From Arthrobacter citreus (GTDB lineage Bacteria > Bacillota > Bacilli > Bacillales > Bacillaceae_G), in contig CP053688.1 in assembly GCA_013200995.1 (NCBI GenBank), positions 2,480,001 to 2,544,000 on the forward strand: DNA of 64,000 nt, read 5' to 3'. A program made the position numbers and the translations under genes. The notes below the pieces were generated by a model, which was given only the letters and a program-made list of their open reading frames with translations, searched no databases and had not been told where the DNA came from. Shown here one piece after another: positions 28,084 through 36,097 of the stretch (the stretch's first letter is position 1; every line of letters starts with the position of its first letter).

Positions 28084-28097
28084 TGTTAGCGTTTACA
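28084..28097. promoter_or_regulatory. cre-type site upstream of amt
   Basis: TGTTAGCGTTTACA is the reverse complement of TGTAAACGCTAACA, a consensus-like CcpA site. It lies about 130 bp before the amt start and differs at two positions from the site at 24350. Whether it acts on amt or is a remnant of the GH13 locus is unknown. Confidence 0.5.
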
Positions 28098-28165
28098 TTA
28101 ATTTTCAGATTATTTTTTTGTTATTTTCAAGAAATTATTATTGAATTTTGCATATATTCTGAATA

Positions 28166-28204
28166 TGATAACTTATATAACATTTAATGTTATATAATCT
28201 AACA
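28166..28204 (+). promoter_or_regulatory. Pair of GlnR/TnrA boxes upstream of amt-glnK
   Basis: TGTTATATAATCTAACA (28188-28204) fits the GlnR/TnrA consensus TGTNA-N7-TNACA exactly. TGATAACTTATATAACA (28166-28182) fits with one mismatch. The two are 22 bp apart, about two helical turns, and a TATAAT (28193-28198) lies inside the second box. Nitrogen control of amt-glnK follows from family knowledge. Confidence 0.8.
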
Positions 28205-28225
28205 TTATAGAAATGGGGAATGAAA

Positions 28226-29461
28226 ATGAACAGTATTCAAGCTGCAGATAGTGTATTTCTTTTTATTTCAACTGTTTTAGTAATGATCATGACGCCTGGT
28301 CTAGCACTCTTTTATGGCGGGATGGTCAAAAGCAAAAATGTTTTAAGTACTACAATGCATAGCTATGCTGCTATGGCAATCGTATCAATCCAATGGGTTA
28401 TAATAGGCTATTCTTTAGCATTCGGCCCCGATGTAAATCACTTAATCGGTAACTTTTCATGGGCAGCCTTAAAGGATGTTGGTTTTACTCCAAATGATAA
28501 TTACAGCGCAACAGTCCCTCATAATCTTTTCATGATGTTCCAACTAATGTTTGCAATTTTAACTCCCGCTTTAATCTCAGGCGCATTTGCTGAGCGAATG
28601 AAATTTTCAGCATTTCTATTATTTACCCTTTTATGGACAACATTCGTTTATGACCCATTAGCTCACTGGGTTTGGGGTGTAGATGGTTGGCTTCGTAATT
28701 TAGGTGCTTTAGACTTCGCTGGTGGTACAGTTGTCCATATTTCCTCCGGTGTTTCAGGCTTAGTCCTTGCACTCCTTCTAGGTAAACGAAGAGATTTCGG
28801 TTCAACATCTCCACATCACTTACCATTAACTGTGTTAGGTGCTGGTCTCTTATGGTTTGGTTGGTTTGGATTTAACGTCGGCAGCGCTCTAACTTTAAAC
28901 GATGTTGCATTAACAGCATTTATTAATACAAATACTGCAGCAGCCTCCGCATCAGTCGCTTGGGTGCTCGTTGAATGGTATGTAAATAAAAAACCTACAA
29001 TGTTGGGCGGAGTCAGTGGAGCAGTAGCTGGCCTTGTCGCAATTACTCCAGCCTGTGGCTTTGTTACTCCACTCTCATCGATCGTCATTGGCTTTTTAGG
29101 TGGAGTCATATGCTTTTTAGCAGTAACATACTTAAAATACAAATTCGGATACGATGATGCGTTAGACGCATTCGGCTGCCACGGAATCGGTGGAACATGG
29201 GGCGCAATCGCCACAGGTTTATTTGCTACAAAATCTGTAAATAGCGCAGGAGCAAACGGAGTCTTTTATGGTGATTTATCATTACTTTGGAAACAACTAC
29301 TCGCAATCGGAGCAACCTATCTATTTGCAGGAGTGATCACCTTTATCATCGTAAAAGTAATAAGCAAATTCATCCGTATTCGCGTCGACCAAGAAGAAGA
29401 AAACCTCGGTCTAGACTTATCAATACACGGCGAAAAAGCATACCACGACGCAAGCTTATAA
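28226..29461 (+). CDS. amt: Ammonium transporter Amt
   Basis: ATG 28226 is preferred over 28220 because GGGG (28215-28218) is correctly spaced only for the former. The 411-residue product has eleven membrane helices. Amt signatures include MTPGLALFYGGMVKSKN, DFAGGTVVHISSGVSGL with the pore His, and DDALDAFGCHGIGGTWGA with the second pore His. It carries ammonium through the cytoplasmic membrane. It is followed after 12 bases by a PII gene, the classical amt-glnK pair (nrgAB in B. subtilis). TnrA/GlnR boxes lie upstream. Confidence 0.97.
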   Translation: MNSIQAADSVFLFISTVLVMIMTPGLALFYGGMVKSKNVLSTTMHSYAAMAIVSIQWVIIGYSLAFGPDVNHLIGNFSWAALKDVGFTPNDNYSATVPHNLFMMFQLMFAILTPALISGAFAERMKFSAFLLFTLLWTTFVYDPLAHWVWGVDGWLRNLGALDFAGGTVVHISSGVSGLVLALLLGKRRDFGSTSPHHLPLTVLGAGLLWFGWFGFNVGSALTLNDVALTAFINTNTAAASASVAWVLVEWYVNKKPTMLGGVSGAVAGLVAITPACGFVTPLSSIVIGFLGGVICFLAVTYLKYKFGYDDALDAFGCHGIGGTWGAIATGLFATKSVNSAGANGVFYGDLSLLWKQLLAIGATYLFAGVITFIIVKVISKFIRIRVDQEEENLGLDLSIHGEKAYHDASL

Positions 29462-29473
29462 GGAGGTATTAAA

Positions 29474-29836
29474 GTGACTGCTAAACTAACTAAAATCGAA
29501 ATCATTACTCGACCAGATAAATTTGATGTTTTAAAAGATGCCCTCTCAAAAGTAGGGATTACAGGAATGACCGTTACAAACGTATTAGGATGTGGAATGC
29601 AATCAGGCTACACAGAAGTATATCGAGGTAAAAAACGAACAATAAATTTACACGAAAAAATTAAAGTCGAAATTGTTGTATGTGACGTACCCGTTCAAGC
29701 TGTAATCGATGAGGCGAAAAGAGTGTTAAAAACAGGAAAACCCGGTGATGGAAAAATATTTGTATACCCCATTGAAAATGCGATTAAAATTCGCACAGGG
29801 GAAGAGGGTAGAGACGCTTTACAGAATGATTATTAA
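29474..29836 (+). CDS. glnK: PII nitrogen regulatory protein GlnK
   Basis: This 120-residue PII protein starts at GTG 29474 after AAGGAGG. The family segments GMTVTNVLGCGMQSGYTEVYRGKKRTI (T-loop, residues about 30-55) and KTGKPGDGKIFVYPIENAIKIRTGEEG (B- and C-loops) are present. It binds ATP/ADP and 2-oxoglutarate and blocks the Amt channel when nitrogen is ample. The T-loop Tyr that is modified in enterobacteria corresponds to Y48 or nearby; Bacillus PII is not uridylylated as far as known. Confidence 0.96.
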   Translation: MTAKLTKIEIITRPDKFDVLKDALSKVGITGMTVTNVLGCGMQSGYTEVYRGKKRTINLHEKIKVEIVVCDVPVQAVIDEAKRVLKTGKPGDGKIFVYPIENAIKIRTGEEGRDALQNDY

Positions 29837-29838
29837 TT

Positions 29839-29875
29839 TTAAACCCTAGCCGTTTTGAGTGGCTAGGGTTTTTAT
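29839..29875 (+). terminator. Terminator of amt-glnK
   Basis: AAACCCTAGCC (29841-29851) pairs with GGCTAGGGTTT (29861-29871) and is followed by a T-rich tract. The following 180 bases up to 30055 hold no gene. Confidence 0.9.
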
Positions 29876-30054
29876 TTTAATTTACTTTTGAGGTTAATAG
29901 GTAGCCGCTACATCCGTTCCTCTACGGACGTTTTAGTGCCCCAACCGGCTTATTTTTTAATGAAAATTAGCAATTATCCTTTTTCCATCTTTACTCACAA
30001 TCCTACGATCTAATTTGCGATTCCACTTCTCCTCTAGTTAAGCCCTTCCCCAAC

Positions 30055-30086
30055 TAAAAAAAGAGGTGAAAATCACCTCTTTTTTT
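30055..30086 (-). terminator. Terminator of asnO
   Basis: AAAAAAAGAGGTGA / TCACCTCTTTTTTT form a perfect hairpin overlapping the end of the asparagine synthetase gene. Confidence 0.85.
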
Positions 30087-31932
30087 ACGCCTTTACATTA
30101 ATATTGAATTTTTTAAACCAAACATGAATTTGATACAAATGAGCTAATAACTGCGGTCCAGACATTAATTGCCCATACCACGGAACTTGGAATGCTCTTC
30201 CTTCACTTTGAACTAGGCTATTTAATTGCTCCTTATCTAGAAATTCATAAAGAGCTGAGCTTTTGTCTTTTAATGCTTCTTTTAATTTTTGAACAACTAA
30301 TTTTGTATAGACTGGATTGTGCGTTTTTGGATACGGACTTTTTTTACGGTATAAAATTTCATCTGGTAACAGACCTTCAAGTGACTTCCTTAAGATGCCT
30401 TTTTCACGATTGCCATACATTTTGAGCTCCCAAGGGATGTTCCAAACATATTCAACAAGTCGATGATCAGCAAATGGAACACGTACTTCAAGGCTTGCTC
30501 CCATACTCATTCGATCTTTACGATCTAAAAGTTGAGCCATAAACCATTGGCGATTTAAATAAAATAATTGTCTTCTTTTAGCTTCTAAAGGACTCTCTCC
30601 TTCGAGGATTGGCGTTTCTCTTACAGTTTCATTGTAGCGATCTTGAACGTAGTTGGCTAAATTCAGTTTCTTACTCCATTCGTCTTTTAATAGATTTTGA
30701 CGAAGCTCTGTAGATCTCATCCACGGAAACGCTGGTCTATTTAAATCATCTTCTCGATGAAACCAAGGATAACCACCAAATATTTCGTCAGCACATTCTC
30801 CTGATAAACCTACTACAAAATTGTTTTTAATTTTTTGGCAAAACCATAGTAATGAAGAGTCGACATCTGCCATTCCCGGAAGATCACGACATTCTGTAGC
30901 TTCTTCTAAATATTGCACAAGTTCTTCGTTTGAAATGACGCATCTTTGATGATTTGTATTAAATGTTGAAGACATTAACTCAATCCATGGTGCATCTGAA
31001 TTCGGTTGGAATACACTTGATGTAAAGTATTTGTCATTTTCTTCGTAGTCAATTGAATAGGTCGTTAATTGGCCTTTTCCTTCTTTAGCGTAATGATTCG
31101 CAGCAATTGCTGTAATTGCACTTGAATCTACTCCTCCTGAGAGAAAAGTGCATAACGGTACATCAGAAACTAGTTGTCTTACGATTGCATCTTCTACGTA
31201 AAAACGCACTTTCTCAATCGTTTCATCAACAGAATCTGTATGAATATCACTTTTAACATCCCAATATTTCCATACTTTAAGTCCATTTCTAGAGAACGTC
31301 ATCGCATGGCCACCACGAAGCTCTTTTATGCCATCAAAAACGCCATTTCCAGGGGTACGAGATGGTCCAAGACCAAAAACCTCTGAAAGCCCTTCTTCAG
31401 TTAATTCCGCTTTTACTTCTGGATTAGCTAATATCGCCTTTACTTCTGAAGCAAATAATAATCTTTTGTAATCTTCTTTATAAAATAGCGGTTTTACGCC
31501 TAAACGGTCCCTTGCTATGAATAAGCTTTCTTTTTCTTCATCCCAGATTGCAAATGCAAATATTCCATTAAATTTGTCTACACAAGCTTCCTTCCACTCT
31601 ATATAACTAGTAAGAAGGACTTCAGTATCTGAATGACCTTGAAATGTATAACCCCTCTTTAAGAGTTCCCTTCTTAGATCCTCAGTGTTATACAGCTCAC
31701 CATTGTAGCAAAGTGTATACGTAACATTTCCACTTGCTTTACGCATCGGTTGTTTCCCACCAACCGGATCAACTACTACTAATCTTTTATGGCCAAAGCT
31801 ACAATGATTTGTGGACCAAATATTCGTATCATCTGGACCTCGTTTCGATAATGTTTCAGCCATCTTTTTTGTAGTATTGGTTACCTTTGATAAATCTTTT
31901 TGAAAATCTGCCCACCCAGTTATACCGCACAT
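30085..31932 (-). CDS. asnO: Glutamine-dependent asparagine synthetase AsnO
   Basis: The 615-residue enzyme makes asparagine from aspartate, ATP and glutamine. The N-terminal Ntn amidotransferase starts MCGITGW, so Cys2 becomes the nucleophile after Met removal. KRGPDDT and YNGELYN line the glutamine pocket. The synthetase domain has the PP-loop TFLSGGVDSSAITA and GLSGECADEIFGGY. B. subtilis has three such enzymes; the AsnO paralogue (about 614 aa, needed in sporulation) fits both the length and the position next to yisN. AAAGGAG precedes the ATG, and a candidate promoter lies at 32078-32105. Confidence 0.93.
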   Translation of the reverse strand: MCGITGWADFQKDLSKVTNTTKKMAETLSKRGPDDTNIWSTNHCSFGHKRLVVVDPVGGKQPMRKASGNVTYTLCYNGELYNTEDLRRELLKRGYTFQGHSDTEVLLTSYIEWKEACVDKFNGIFAFAIWDEEKESLFIARDRLGVKPLFYKEDYKRLLFASEVKAILANPEVKAELTEEGLSEVFGLGPSRTPGNGVFDGIKELRGGHAMTFSRNGLKVWKYWDVKSDIHTDSVDETIEKVRFYVEDAIVRQLVSDVPLCTFLSGGVDSSAITAIAANHYAKEGKGQLTTYSIDYEENDKYFTSSVFQPNSDAPWIELMSSTFNTNHQRCVISNEELVQYLEEATECRDLPGMADVDSSLLWFCQKIKNNFVVGLSGECADEIFGGYPWFHREDDLNRPAFPWMRSTELRQNLLKDEWSKKLNLANYVQDRYNETVRETPILEGESPLEAKRRQLFYLNRQWFMAQLLDRKDRMSMGASLEVRVPFADHRLVEYVWNIPWELKMYGNREKGILRKSLEGLLPDEILYRKKSPYPKTHNPVYTKLVVQKLKEALKDKSSALYEFLDKEQLNSLVQSEGRAFQVPWYGQLMSGPQLLAHLYQIHVWFKKFNINVKA

Positions 31933-32370
31933 GCTTTTTTCTCCTTTCTGGGCTATTTCCCTATAAAACTAAAGTTAATTCTATATCGTATTAATGCTTT
32001 TAAAAATAGGTGCGTCAATCTATAAAAAAAGTTGATAACTTATCATTATTTGTCCATACGTTTTTTCAATTTTTGCATAGTTATAAAATAGTTAAGTTAT
32101 GTCAATAAATGAAAAAAGTAGCAGCTTTATTAAAATTGAAATAAACGCAGCTATTATTGTTAATAAATCCTAATATCGGTCGGAAAATAGAGTTAACTTT
32201 TATCCATTTAAAACAATATTCGAGATTTTAAAAAAGGTTCGAATGAAAAGAGGATCCTATTATTAATACTTTATTTTATGTATCAATAAAATGTCCGAAT
32301 CACTACTTCTCATCGAACTTATGTAAATTAATAAATGAACAGCAGAACGCTTGTAACTGGAGGTTACTTA
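31933..32370. other. Intergenic region between divergent asnO and yisN
   Basis: AT-rich and non-coding. It contains the candidate asnO promoter and the ribosome site of yisN (GGAGG, 32359-32363). I find no additional gene or repeat. Confidence 0.45.
32078..32105 (-). promoter_or_regulatory. Candidate sigma-A promoter of asnO
   Basis: On the reverse strand TTGACA (32105-32100), a 16-bp spacer and TAACTA (32083-32078). The -35 box is perfect and the -10 box is weak. Confidence 0.4.
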
Positions 32371-32934
32371 ATGCAATTTAAGCAACGATCTCAATTATTT
32401 CAAAAGCAACCTCGCGCTTTCACTATTGGAGCAATTGAAGAAATAAATGATGAATGGGTCTTTTTCGATGATGAAACTGATGAGGCGTTTTTACTTGAGG
32501 ATCTCATCGATGAAGAGTTCGAAGTTTCTATAAATGAAGAATGGATTCCTGCTTCTTTAAAGAATGGAAATTTTCTAATTCAATATCCCAAAAAGAAAAA
32601 ATTACAAAATGGTGATATCCTTCGTATTCAACGAAAACTTTTATATAGCTTCGATACACTATTAAAAAATTTGAGTGATGAATCGTTTTATACTTTAGCT
32701 TACTTGCTAAATACTCATCATTTTTCTTTATACGATTGTCTATACTGTCATAATTTCCTATCATTCCAACCAGAAAATTCCCCTTCTGATGGAGTAAATT
32801 TCATTGTGTTTGATAATGGAGAATTAGTTTGTTCAGTATATCACCAATTCAGGATATCATCTGAAGAACAAAACCATAGATTTGAATTGACGAAAGCAAC
32901 AGGAAACCGTTATCTATTAACACAGCTTTCTTAA
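32371..32934 (+). CDS. yisN: DUF2777 family protein YisN
   Basis: The start at ATG 32371 has GGAGG seven bases upstream; an upstream in-frame ATG at 32335 lacks a ribosome site. The 187-residue protein is acidic near the N-terminus (EEINDEWVFFDDETDEAFLLEDLIDEE). It has a two-Cys segment YDCLYCHNFLSF at about 130-145. No membrane segment is seen. It resembles DUF2777/YisN proteins of unknown function. The neighbours asnO and yisL are the same as in B. subtilis. Confidence 0.75.
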   Translation: MQFKQRSQLFQKQPRAFTIGAIEEINDEWVFFDDETDEAFLLEDLIDEEFEVSINEEWIPASLKNGNFLIQYPKKKKLQNGDILRIQRKLLYSFDTLLKNLSDESFYTLAYLLNTHHFSLYDCLYCHNFLSFQPENSPSDGVNFIVFDNGELVCSVYHQFRISSEEQNHRFELTKATGNRYLLTQLS

Positions 32935-32939
32935 AAAAT

Positions 32940-32975
32940 AAAAAAACTGCCACAATTAATATTGTGACAGTTTTT
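32940..32975. terminator. Bidirectional terminator between yisN and yisL
   Basis: AAAAAACTGCCACAA and TTGTGACAGTTTTTT pair with one mismatch around a short loop. Confidence 0.85.
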
Positions 32976-32977
32976 TA

Positions 32978-33352
32978 TTATGCAAAGAAGTGAAAACCTT
33001 GAGGTAATCTAAATCCTAAATATAATAAACCTAAAATAATTACTGTAAAAATAGTTGCAGGAACAACCATTTTACGATGTTTCTTAGAAGACACAGTGAA
33101 GTATTCAAATACTCCTAACATAATAATGCCAAGTGTCATTTTGATGTTGTAAAGCATCATCATATCTGACGGCATATTTCCTTTATTAGGAATGTGAATA
33201 AATAAATACAGTCCAGTTCCTAAAATAACGAAATATAAAAGACGTAAAATCATGTGAGCAACTTTAACATTCCAACCATTTTTGTAACCGTGCCCAACAA
33301 TTAAAGCTAAAATAATAGCGACTACCCACGATGTAATATGTAAGTGAATCAT
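32978..33352 (-). CDS. yisL: DUF1516/UPF0344 membrane protein YisL
   Basis: ATG 33352 follows GGGAGGA at the right spacing; the longer frame begins inside that site. The 124-residue protein has four membrane helices, beginning MIHLHITSWVVAIILALIVG. This is the UPF0344 (YisL) pattern. Histidines at the N-terminus and in helix 2 (VAHMILRLLY) recall haem-binding membrane families, but no binding can be claimed. Confidence 0.85.
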   Translation of the reverse strand: MIHLHITSWVVAIILALIVGHGYKNGWNVKVAHMILRLLYFVILGTGLYLFIHIPNKGNMPSDMMMLYNIKMTLGIIMLGVFEYFTVSSKKHRKMVVPATIFTVIILGLLYLGFRLPQGFHFFA

Positions 33353-33816
33353 TTCATTTCCTCCCAAATATATATTCTAAATAATCATAACATAAGACTA
33401 TAAATAAGGAAAAATTAAGATGAATCGGAAAGTGTAAAGATTTAAAAAAATTCACAAATTGTTCAAAAAATACGGTGTGATTTTCTACCCACCAACCGTT
33501 AAAACTCACAGGACAAAATACTCATTTTTAAAATTTATAAATTATATTAATCTAGGATTGTAATCTACTGTCGAAAATAAATTCAATATTTTCTATAGGA
33601 CCTTACGTTTCGACAGTCCGTATAGTTTATCCTACAAAAACCTATTAATTTCCACTATCCATTGATTGAATGCAGATGAATATTGTTGTATTTTGTAAGT
33701 TTTACACTTCTTTTAGCGAATGTCTTCTCATATGGAAATGATTTTGTATAATAGCATTACATACATCGTGAGACCTAGACATAATTCCCTATTCTTGAAC
33801 AAAGTTGGTGACTAAA
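33353..33816. other. Intergenic region between divergent yisL and yisI
   Basis: About 460 bases. The region holds a 10-bp perfect inverted repeat, ACTGTCGAAA (33567-33576) and TTTCGACAGT (33608-33617), separated by 31 bases. A TATAAT (33747-33752) could be the -10 box of yisI, but its -35 partner is poor. No further ORF is evident. Confidence 0.5.
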
Positions 33817-33972
33817 TTGCTGCTTCATGTTATAGAGAAAAAACGGGCCCGAATGGTATATTATGCGGGACGATATGGCTTTACGAACAAGAAAACAGTT
33901 TTATGTAGCCAAGAGTTGGACAGGCTCATGAATATGATATCGACCTTTTCCTCTTCAAAAAAGAGAGCTTAA
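33817..33972 (+). CDS. yisI: Spo0E-like aspartyl-phosphate phosphatase (YisI)
   Basis: A 51-residue ORF found by translation, starting at TTG 33817 (GGTGA six bases upstream; GTG 33808 is an alternative). It reads LLHVIEKKRARMVYYAGRYG, then a turn and SQELDRLMN. The IEKKR helix and the SQELD motif define Spo0E-family phosphatases, which remove phosphate from Spo0A and so delay sporulation. In B. subtilis yisI lies beside gerP, exactly as here. The non-ATG start explains why it is easily missed. A terminator follows directly. Confidence 0.85.
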   Translation: MLLHVIEKKRARMVYYAGRYGFTNKKTVLCSQELDRLMNMISTFSSSKKRA

Positions 33973-33974
33973 TA

Positions 33975-34018
33975 ACTAGTTGCGATTAGTTCATTCTAAT
34001 TGCGACTAGTATTTTTTT
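33975..34018 (+). terminator. Terminator after yisI
   Basis: ACTAGTTGCGATTAG and CTAATTGCGACTAGT pair at 13 of 15 positions and are followed by a T8 tract. Confidence 0.8.
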
Positions 34019-34109
34019 TATCTCCATTTAATAAGATCTTTCTATTTTACTATTCTTCACTTTCCTTCATTTAAAATTAATACTTCTTAACAATAAGTAG
34101 TCTACAATC

Positions 34110-34137
34110 ACGTTTTAGGTTAAATGGCCATATAATA
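34110..34137 (+). promoter_or_regulatory. Sigma-K-like promoter of the gerP operon
   Basis: AC (34110-34111), 17 bases, then CATATAATA (34129-34137), which fits the sigma-K pattern AC-N16/17-CATANNNTA. gerP is known to be expressed late in the mother cell under sigma-K. Confidence 0.7.
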
Positions 34138-34170
34138 CATAATCATAAAAAGAACAAAGGGTGTACAGTC

Positions 34171-34392
34171 ATGCCTGCTTATGTTGGAGTAATAAATATT
34201 GTCAGTATCGGTAGTAGTGGCGTAGTTAACATAGGTGACGCGTATAATATAACACCTAAAAGTAATGCACAAACATATGCCGGTGCTGGTTCGTTTAATA
34301 CGGGTGATAATGTAACAGTTTATAATAATAAAAGTATTTCGAACGTATACGACCAAGATCAAGTGGATCAGCCAATGGTTGGCAACATGTAA
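34171..34392 (+). CDS. gerPA: Spore germination protein GerPA
   Basis: A 73-residue protein beginning MPAYVGVINIVSIGSSGVVNIGDAYNITPKS, characteristic of the GerPA/GerPF family. It is small, glycine- and asparagine-rich and without a membrane segment. The GerP proteins are made in the mother cell and located in the spore coat, where they let germinants reach the receptors. It is the first gene of six, with AAAGGGTG before the ATG and a sigma-K-like promoter upstream. GerPF in the same operon is its paralogue. Confidence 0.93.
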   Translation: MPAYVGVINIVSIGSSGVVNIGDAYNITPKSNAQTYAGAGSFNTGDNVTVYNNKSISNVYDQDQVDQPMVGNM

Positions 34393-34405
34393 AGGAGGAT
34401 GTCGT

Positions 34406-34603
34406 TTGAATATATATATACATCAAACAATTATTATTAATCAGCTCAAAACTGGTGGGATTGTAAACTCATCTGTTTTTCAAATTGGTACAACAGGAAA
34501 TATAAATGCAAAAACAATAACGAATAATACTGGAGATTATTTAGAACCAGCACCACCAATTACTGAACCAGGTCAAATCGTTCAAACTTCGCAAGAGACA
34601 TAA
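34406..34603 (+). CDS. gerPB: Spore germination protein GerPB
   Basis: The start is TTG 34406, six bases after the strong AAAGGAGGA. An upstream in-frame ATG at 34379 overlaps gerPA and has no ribosome site. The 65-residue product reads (M)NIYIHQTIIINQLKTGGIVNSSVFQIGTTGNI, close to GerPB of B. subtilis and B. cereus. It ends in a proline-rich tail. It functions with the other GerP proteins in coat permeability. Confidence 0.92.
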   Translation: MNIYIHQTIIINQLKTGGIVNSSVFQIGTTGNINAKTITNNTGDYLEPAPPITEPGQIVQTSQET

Positions 34604-34640
34604 ATTTATTCCTGCAGCAAATTGAAAGCGAGGGAATTCT

Positions 34641-35252
34641 ATGAATCAACTAGAATTAAGGCAGACTCAGATTGAGCAACTACTATATGAACAGTCTCAA
34701 ATGATTGAACAATTAAAAAGTAGAATTGCTCAACTTGAAGCCACTGTTGTTGAACTTTCTCAAAGACCTGAGACAAAAATTGATAAAATTGAATATAAAT
34801 TCGACCAGTTAAAAGTAGAGAATTTAAATGGTACATTAACAATTGGACTGAATCCACTTCAATCTCCAACTTTCGATGATTTAACAGTTGAGAACCAACA
34901 AATAGATATTAAACCAGACAACAATATAAAAGCATTGAAAGCATATATTGAAGACCGAATTCATTTCCATTTGAAGGAAGAAGCTTTAGAAACAATTCTT
35001 CAATTAGAATCCGAACTAAGAGTTGCAGTAGATGAATATTATCGTCAAATGATGATCGATGATATTCGAAATCAAATGGATATTCGAATTCCTTATTATA
35101 TCGACTTATATAAAAATAAACCTGAATTCAATGATAATCCTCTTCGTTATTCCGAAGAGGTCGTATTACACATGTTAAGAGATATCCGAACAGCATACAG
35201 TGCTTTCCTTCAAAACTTACCACATAATATTGGAAAGGAGAATAAAGGATGA
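34641..35252 (+). CDS. gerPC: Spore germination protein GerPC
   Basis: This 203-residue protein is the largest conventional member of the operon. Residues about 1-50 form a coiled coil (QLELRQTQIEQLLYEQSQMIEQLKSRIAQLEATV). A GerPC-specific domain follows, with DDIRNQMDIRIPYYIDLYKN near the C-terminus. GAGGG lies before the ATG. The stop overlaps the ATG of gerPD (ATGA), so they are translationally coupled. Confidence 0.92.
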   Translation: MNQLELRQTQIEQLLYEQSQMIEQLKSRIAQLEATVVELSQRPETKIDKIEYKFDQLKVENLNGTLTIGLNPLQSPTFDDLTVENQQIDIKPDNNIKALKAYIEDRIHFHLKEEALETILQLESELRVAVDEYYRQMMIDDIRNQMDIRIPYYIDLYKNKPEFNDNPLRYSEEVVLHMLRDIRTAYSAFLQNLPHNIGKENKG

Positions 35253-35425
35253 TTTTAAATGTAACAAATTGCAATTTACAAGTAGAGGATATTAAGTTTA
35301 CAGCCATTTCTTCGTCTTCATTATTTTTGATTGGAGATGCTCATAACATTTCACTTTCTTCTATATTTGACACACCACCAGAATCGTTAATTATTGGACC
35401 ATTTGTACCTTTATCTGTAAGCTAA
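35249..35425 (+). CDS. gerPD: Spore germination protein GerPD
   Basis: A 58-residue ORF found by translation between gerPC and gerPE. It starts MILNVTNCNLQVEDIKFTAISSSSLFLIGDAHNI and ends in FVPLSVS. The start overlaps gerPC by four bases and the stop overlaps the ATG of gerPE by one (TAATG). An AAAGGAG (35234-35240) lies upstream. Content and position match GerPD. Confidence 0.92.
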   Translation: MILNVTNCNLQVEDIKFTAISSSSLFLIGDAHNISLSSIFDTPPESLIIGPFVPLSVS

Positions 35426-36081
35426 TGTTTCAAATTGATCCAAGGATTCGTTTAGCTGCTGTACAAAGATACGATGTAAATACAGTCCTATTTTCAAGTA
35501 TTTTACAGTTTGGTGATGTATTTTCAATAAATGCAGAGTCAAACGCTCTTGCTTTACAAGAAGAAGGGAACATATTAGCTGATCCAAACAAAGATATTTT
35601 TGAAATTTATCCTATTTTTAAAGTAATTCCAAAACATCTTCCATATGTTCCTAATGTGGAATTAAATCGAGTAAATCTTAACCCTACTATACAGGTTGGT
35701 TCAATTAATTATAATGGTATAAGTTCCTCTAGCGCTTCCATTATTGGTTCAGTTCATAACGCTACAATGTTAGCCCGTGTTCATCAAATACGACATTTCA
35801 CTTCATCACCTACCATACACTACCAAACGCCAACACACACTCAAGGTCAACCTACTTTTTCTCAACTTTTCCAACCACTCATGACACAACCAATGCAACC
35901 ATATGAATCAGAAGTTCTTGTTCAACCAACTGTTCCAGTTACACCGGCAGTAACAGCACACACCGTAGTACCAGTCGCACCTGTAGTTCCGGTAGTACAC
36001 ACCGTTGTCCCAATCGTTCCTTCTGTACCCGCAGTACCAGCTCGATCAAAAGAACCAACCGAACCAAAATTAACAGATTAA
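35425..36081 (+). CDS. gerPE: Spore germination protein GerPE with long Pro/Val/Thr-rich tail
   Basis: The product is 218 residues. About 1-125 are the normal GerPE part (MFQIDPRIRLAAVQRYDVNTVLFSSILQFGDVFSINAES...). After this comes a Thr/His/Gln/Pro-rich linker, then from about residue 165 an imperfect Val-Pro-Val/Val-Val-Pro repeat, ending in a charged segment EPTEPKLTD. The GerPE proteins I remember are about 120-130 residues, so the tail is an addition of roughly 90. Translation is coupled to gerPD. It may act as an extended coat or crust contact; that is a guess. Confidence 0.88.
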   Translation: MFQIDPRIRLAAVQRYDVNTVLFSSILQFGDVFSINAESNALALQEEGNILADPNKDIFEIYPIFKVIPKHLPYVPNVELNRVNLNPTIQVGSINYNGISSSSASIIGSVHNATMLARVHQIRHFTSSPTIHYQTPTHTQGQPTFSQLFQPLMTQPMQPYESEVLVQPTVPVTPAVTAHTVVPVAPVVPVVHTVVPIVPSVPAVPARSKEPTEPKLTD

Positions 36082-36097
36082 GAAAGGAGAATACTTC

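Noticed and set aside
28623..29214. Long reverse-strand frames inside amt
   Set aside because: They are antisense shadows of a strongly conserved transporter gene.
29876..30054. Fourth member of the ACTCAT/ATGAG repeat family between glnK and asnO
   Set aside because: Only a short TTACTCACAATCC resemblance; the two flanking terminators are unrelated to each other.
34379..34405. Upstream ATG start for gerPB
   Set aside because: It overlaps gerPA and lacks a ribosome site, while TTG 34406 has a near-perfect AAAGGAGGA and gives the family's N-terminus.
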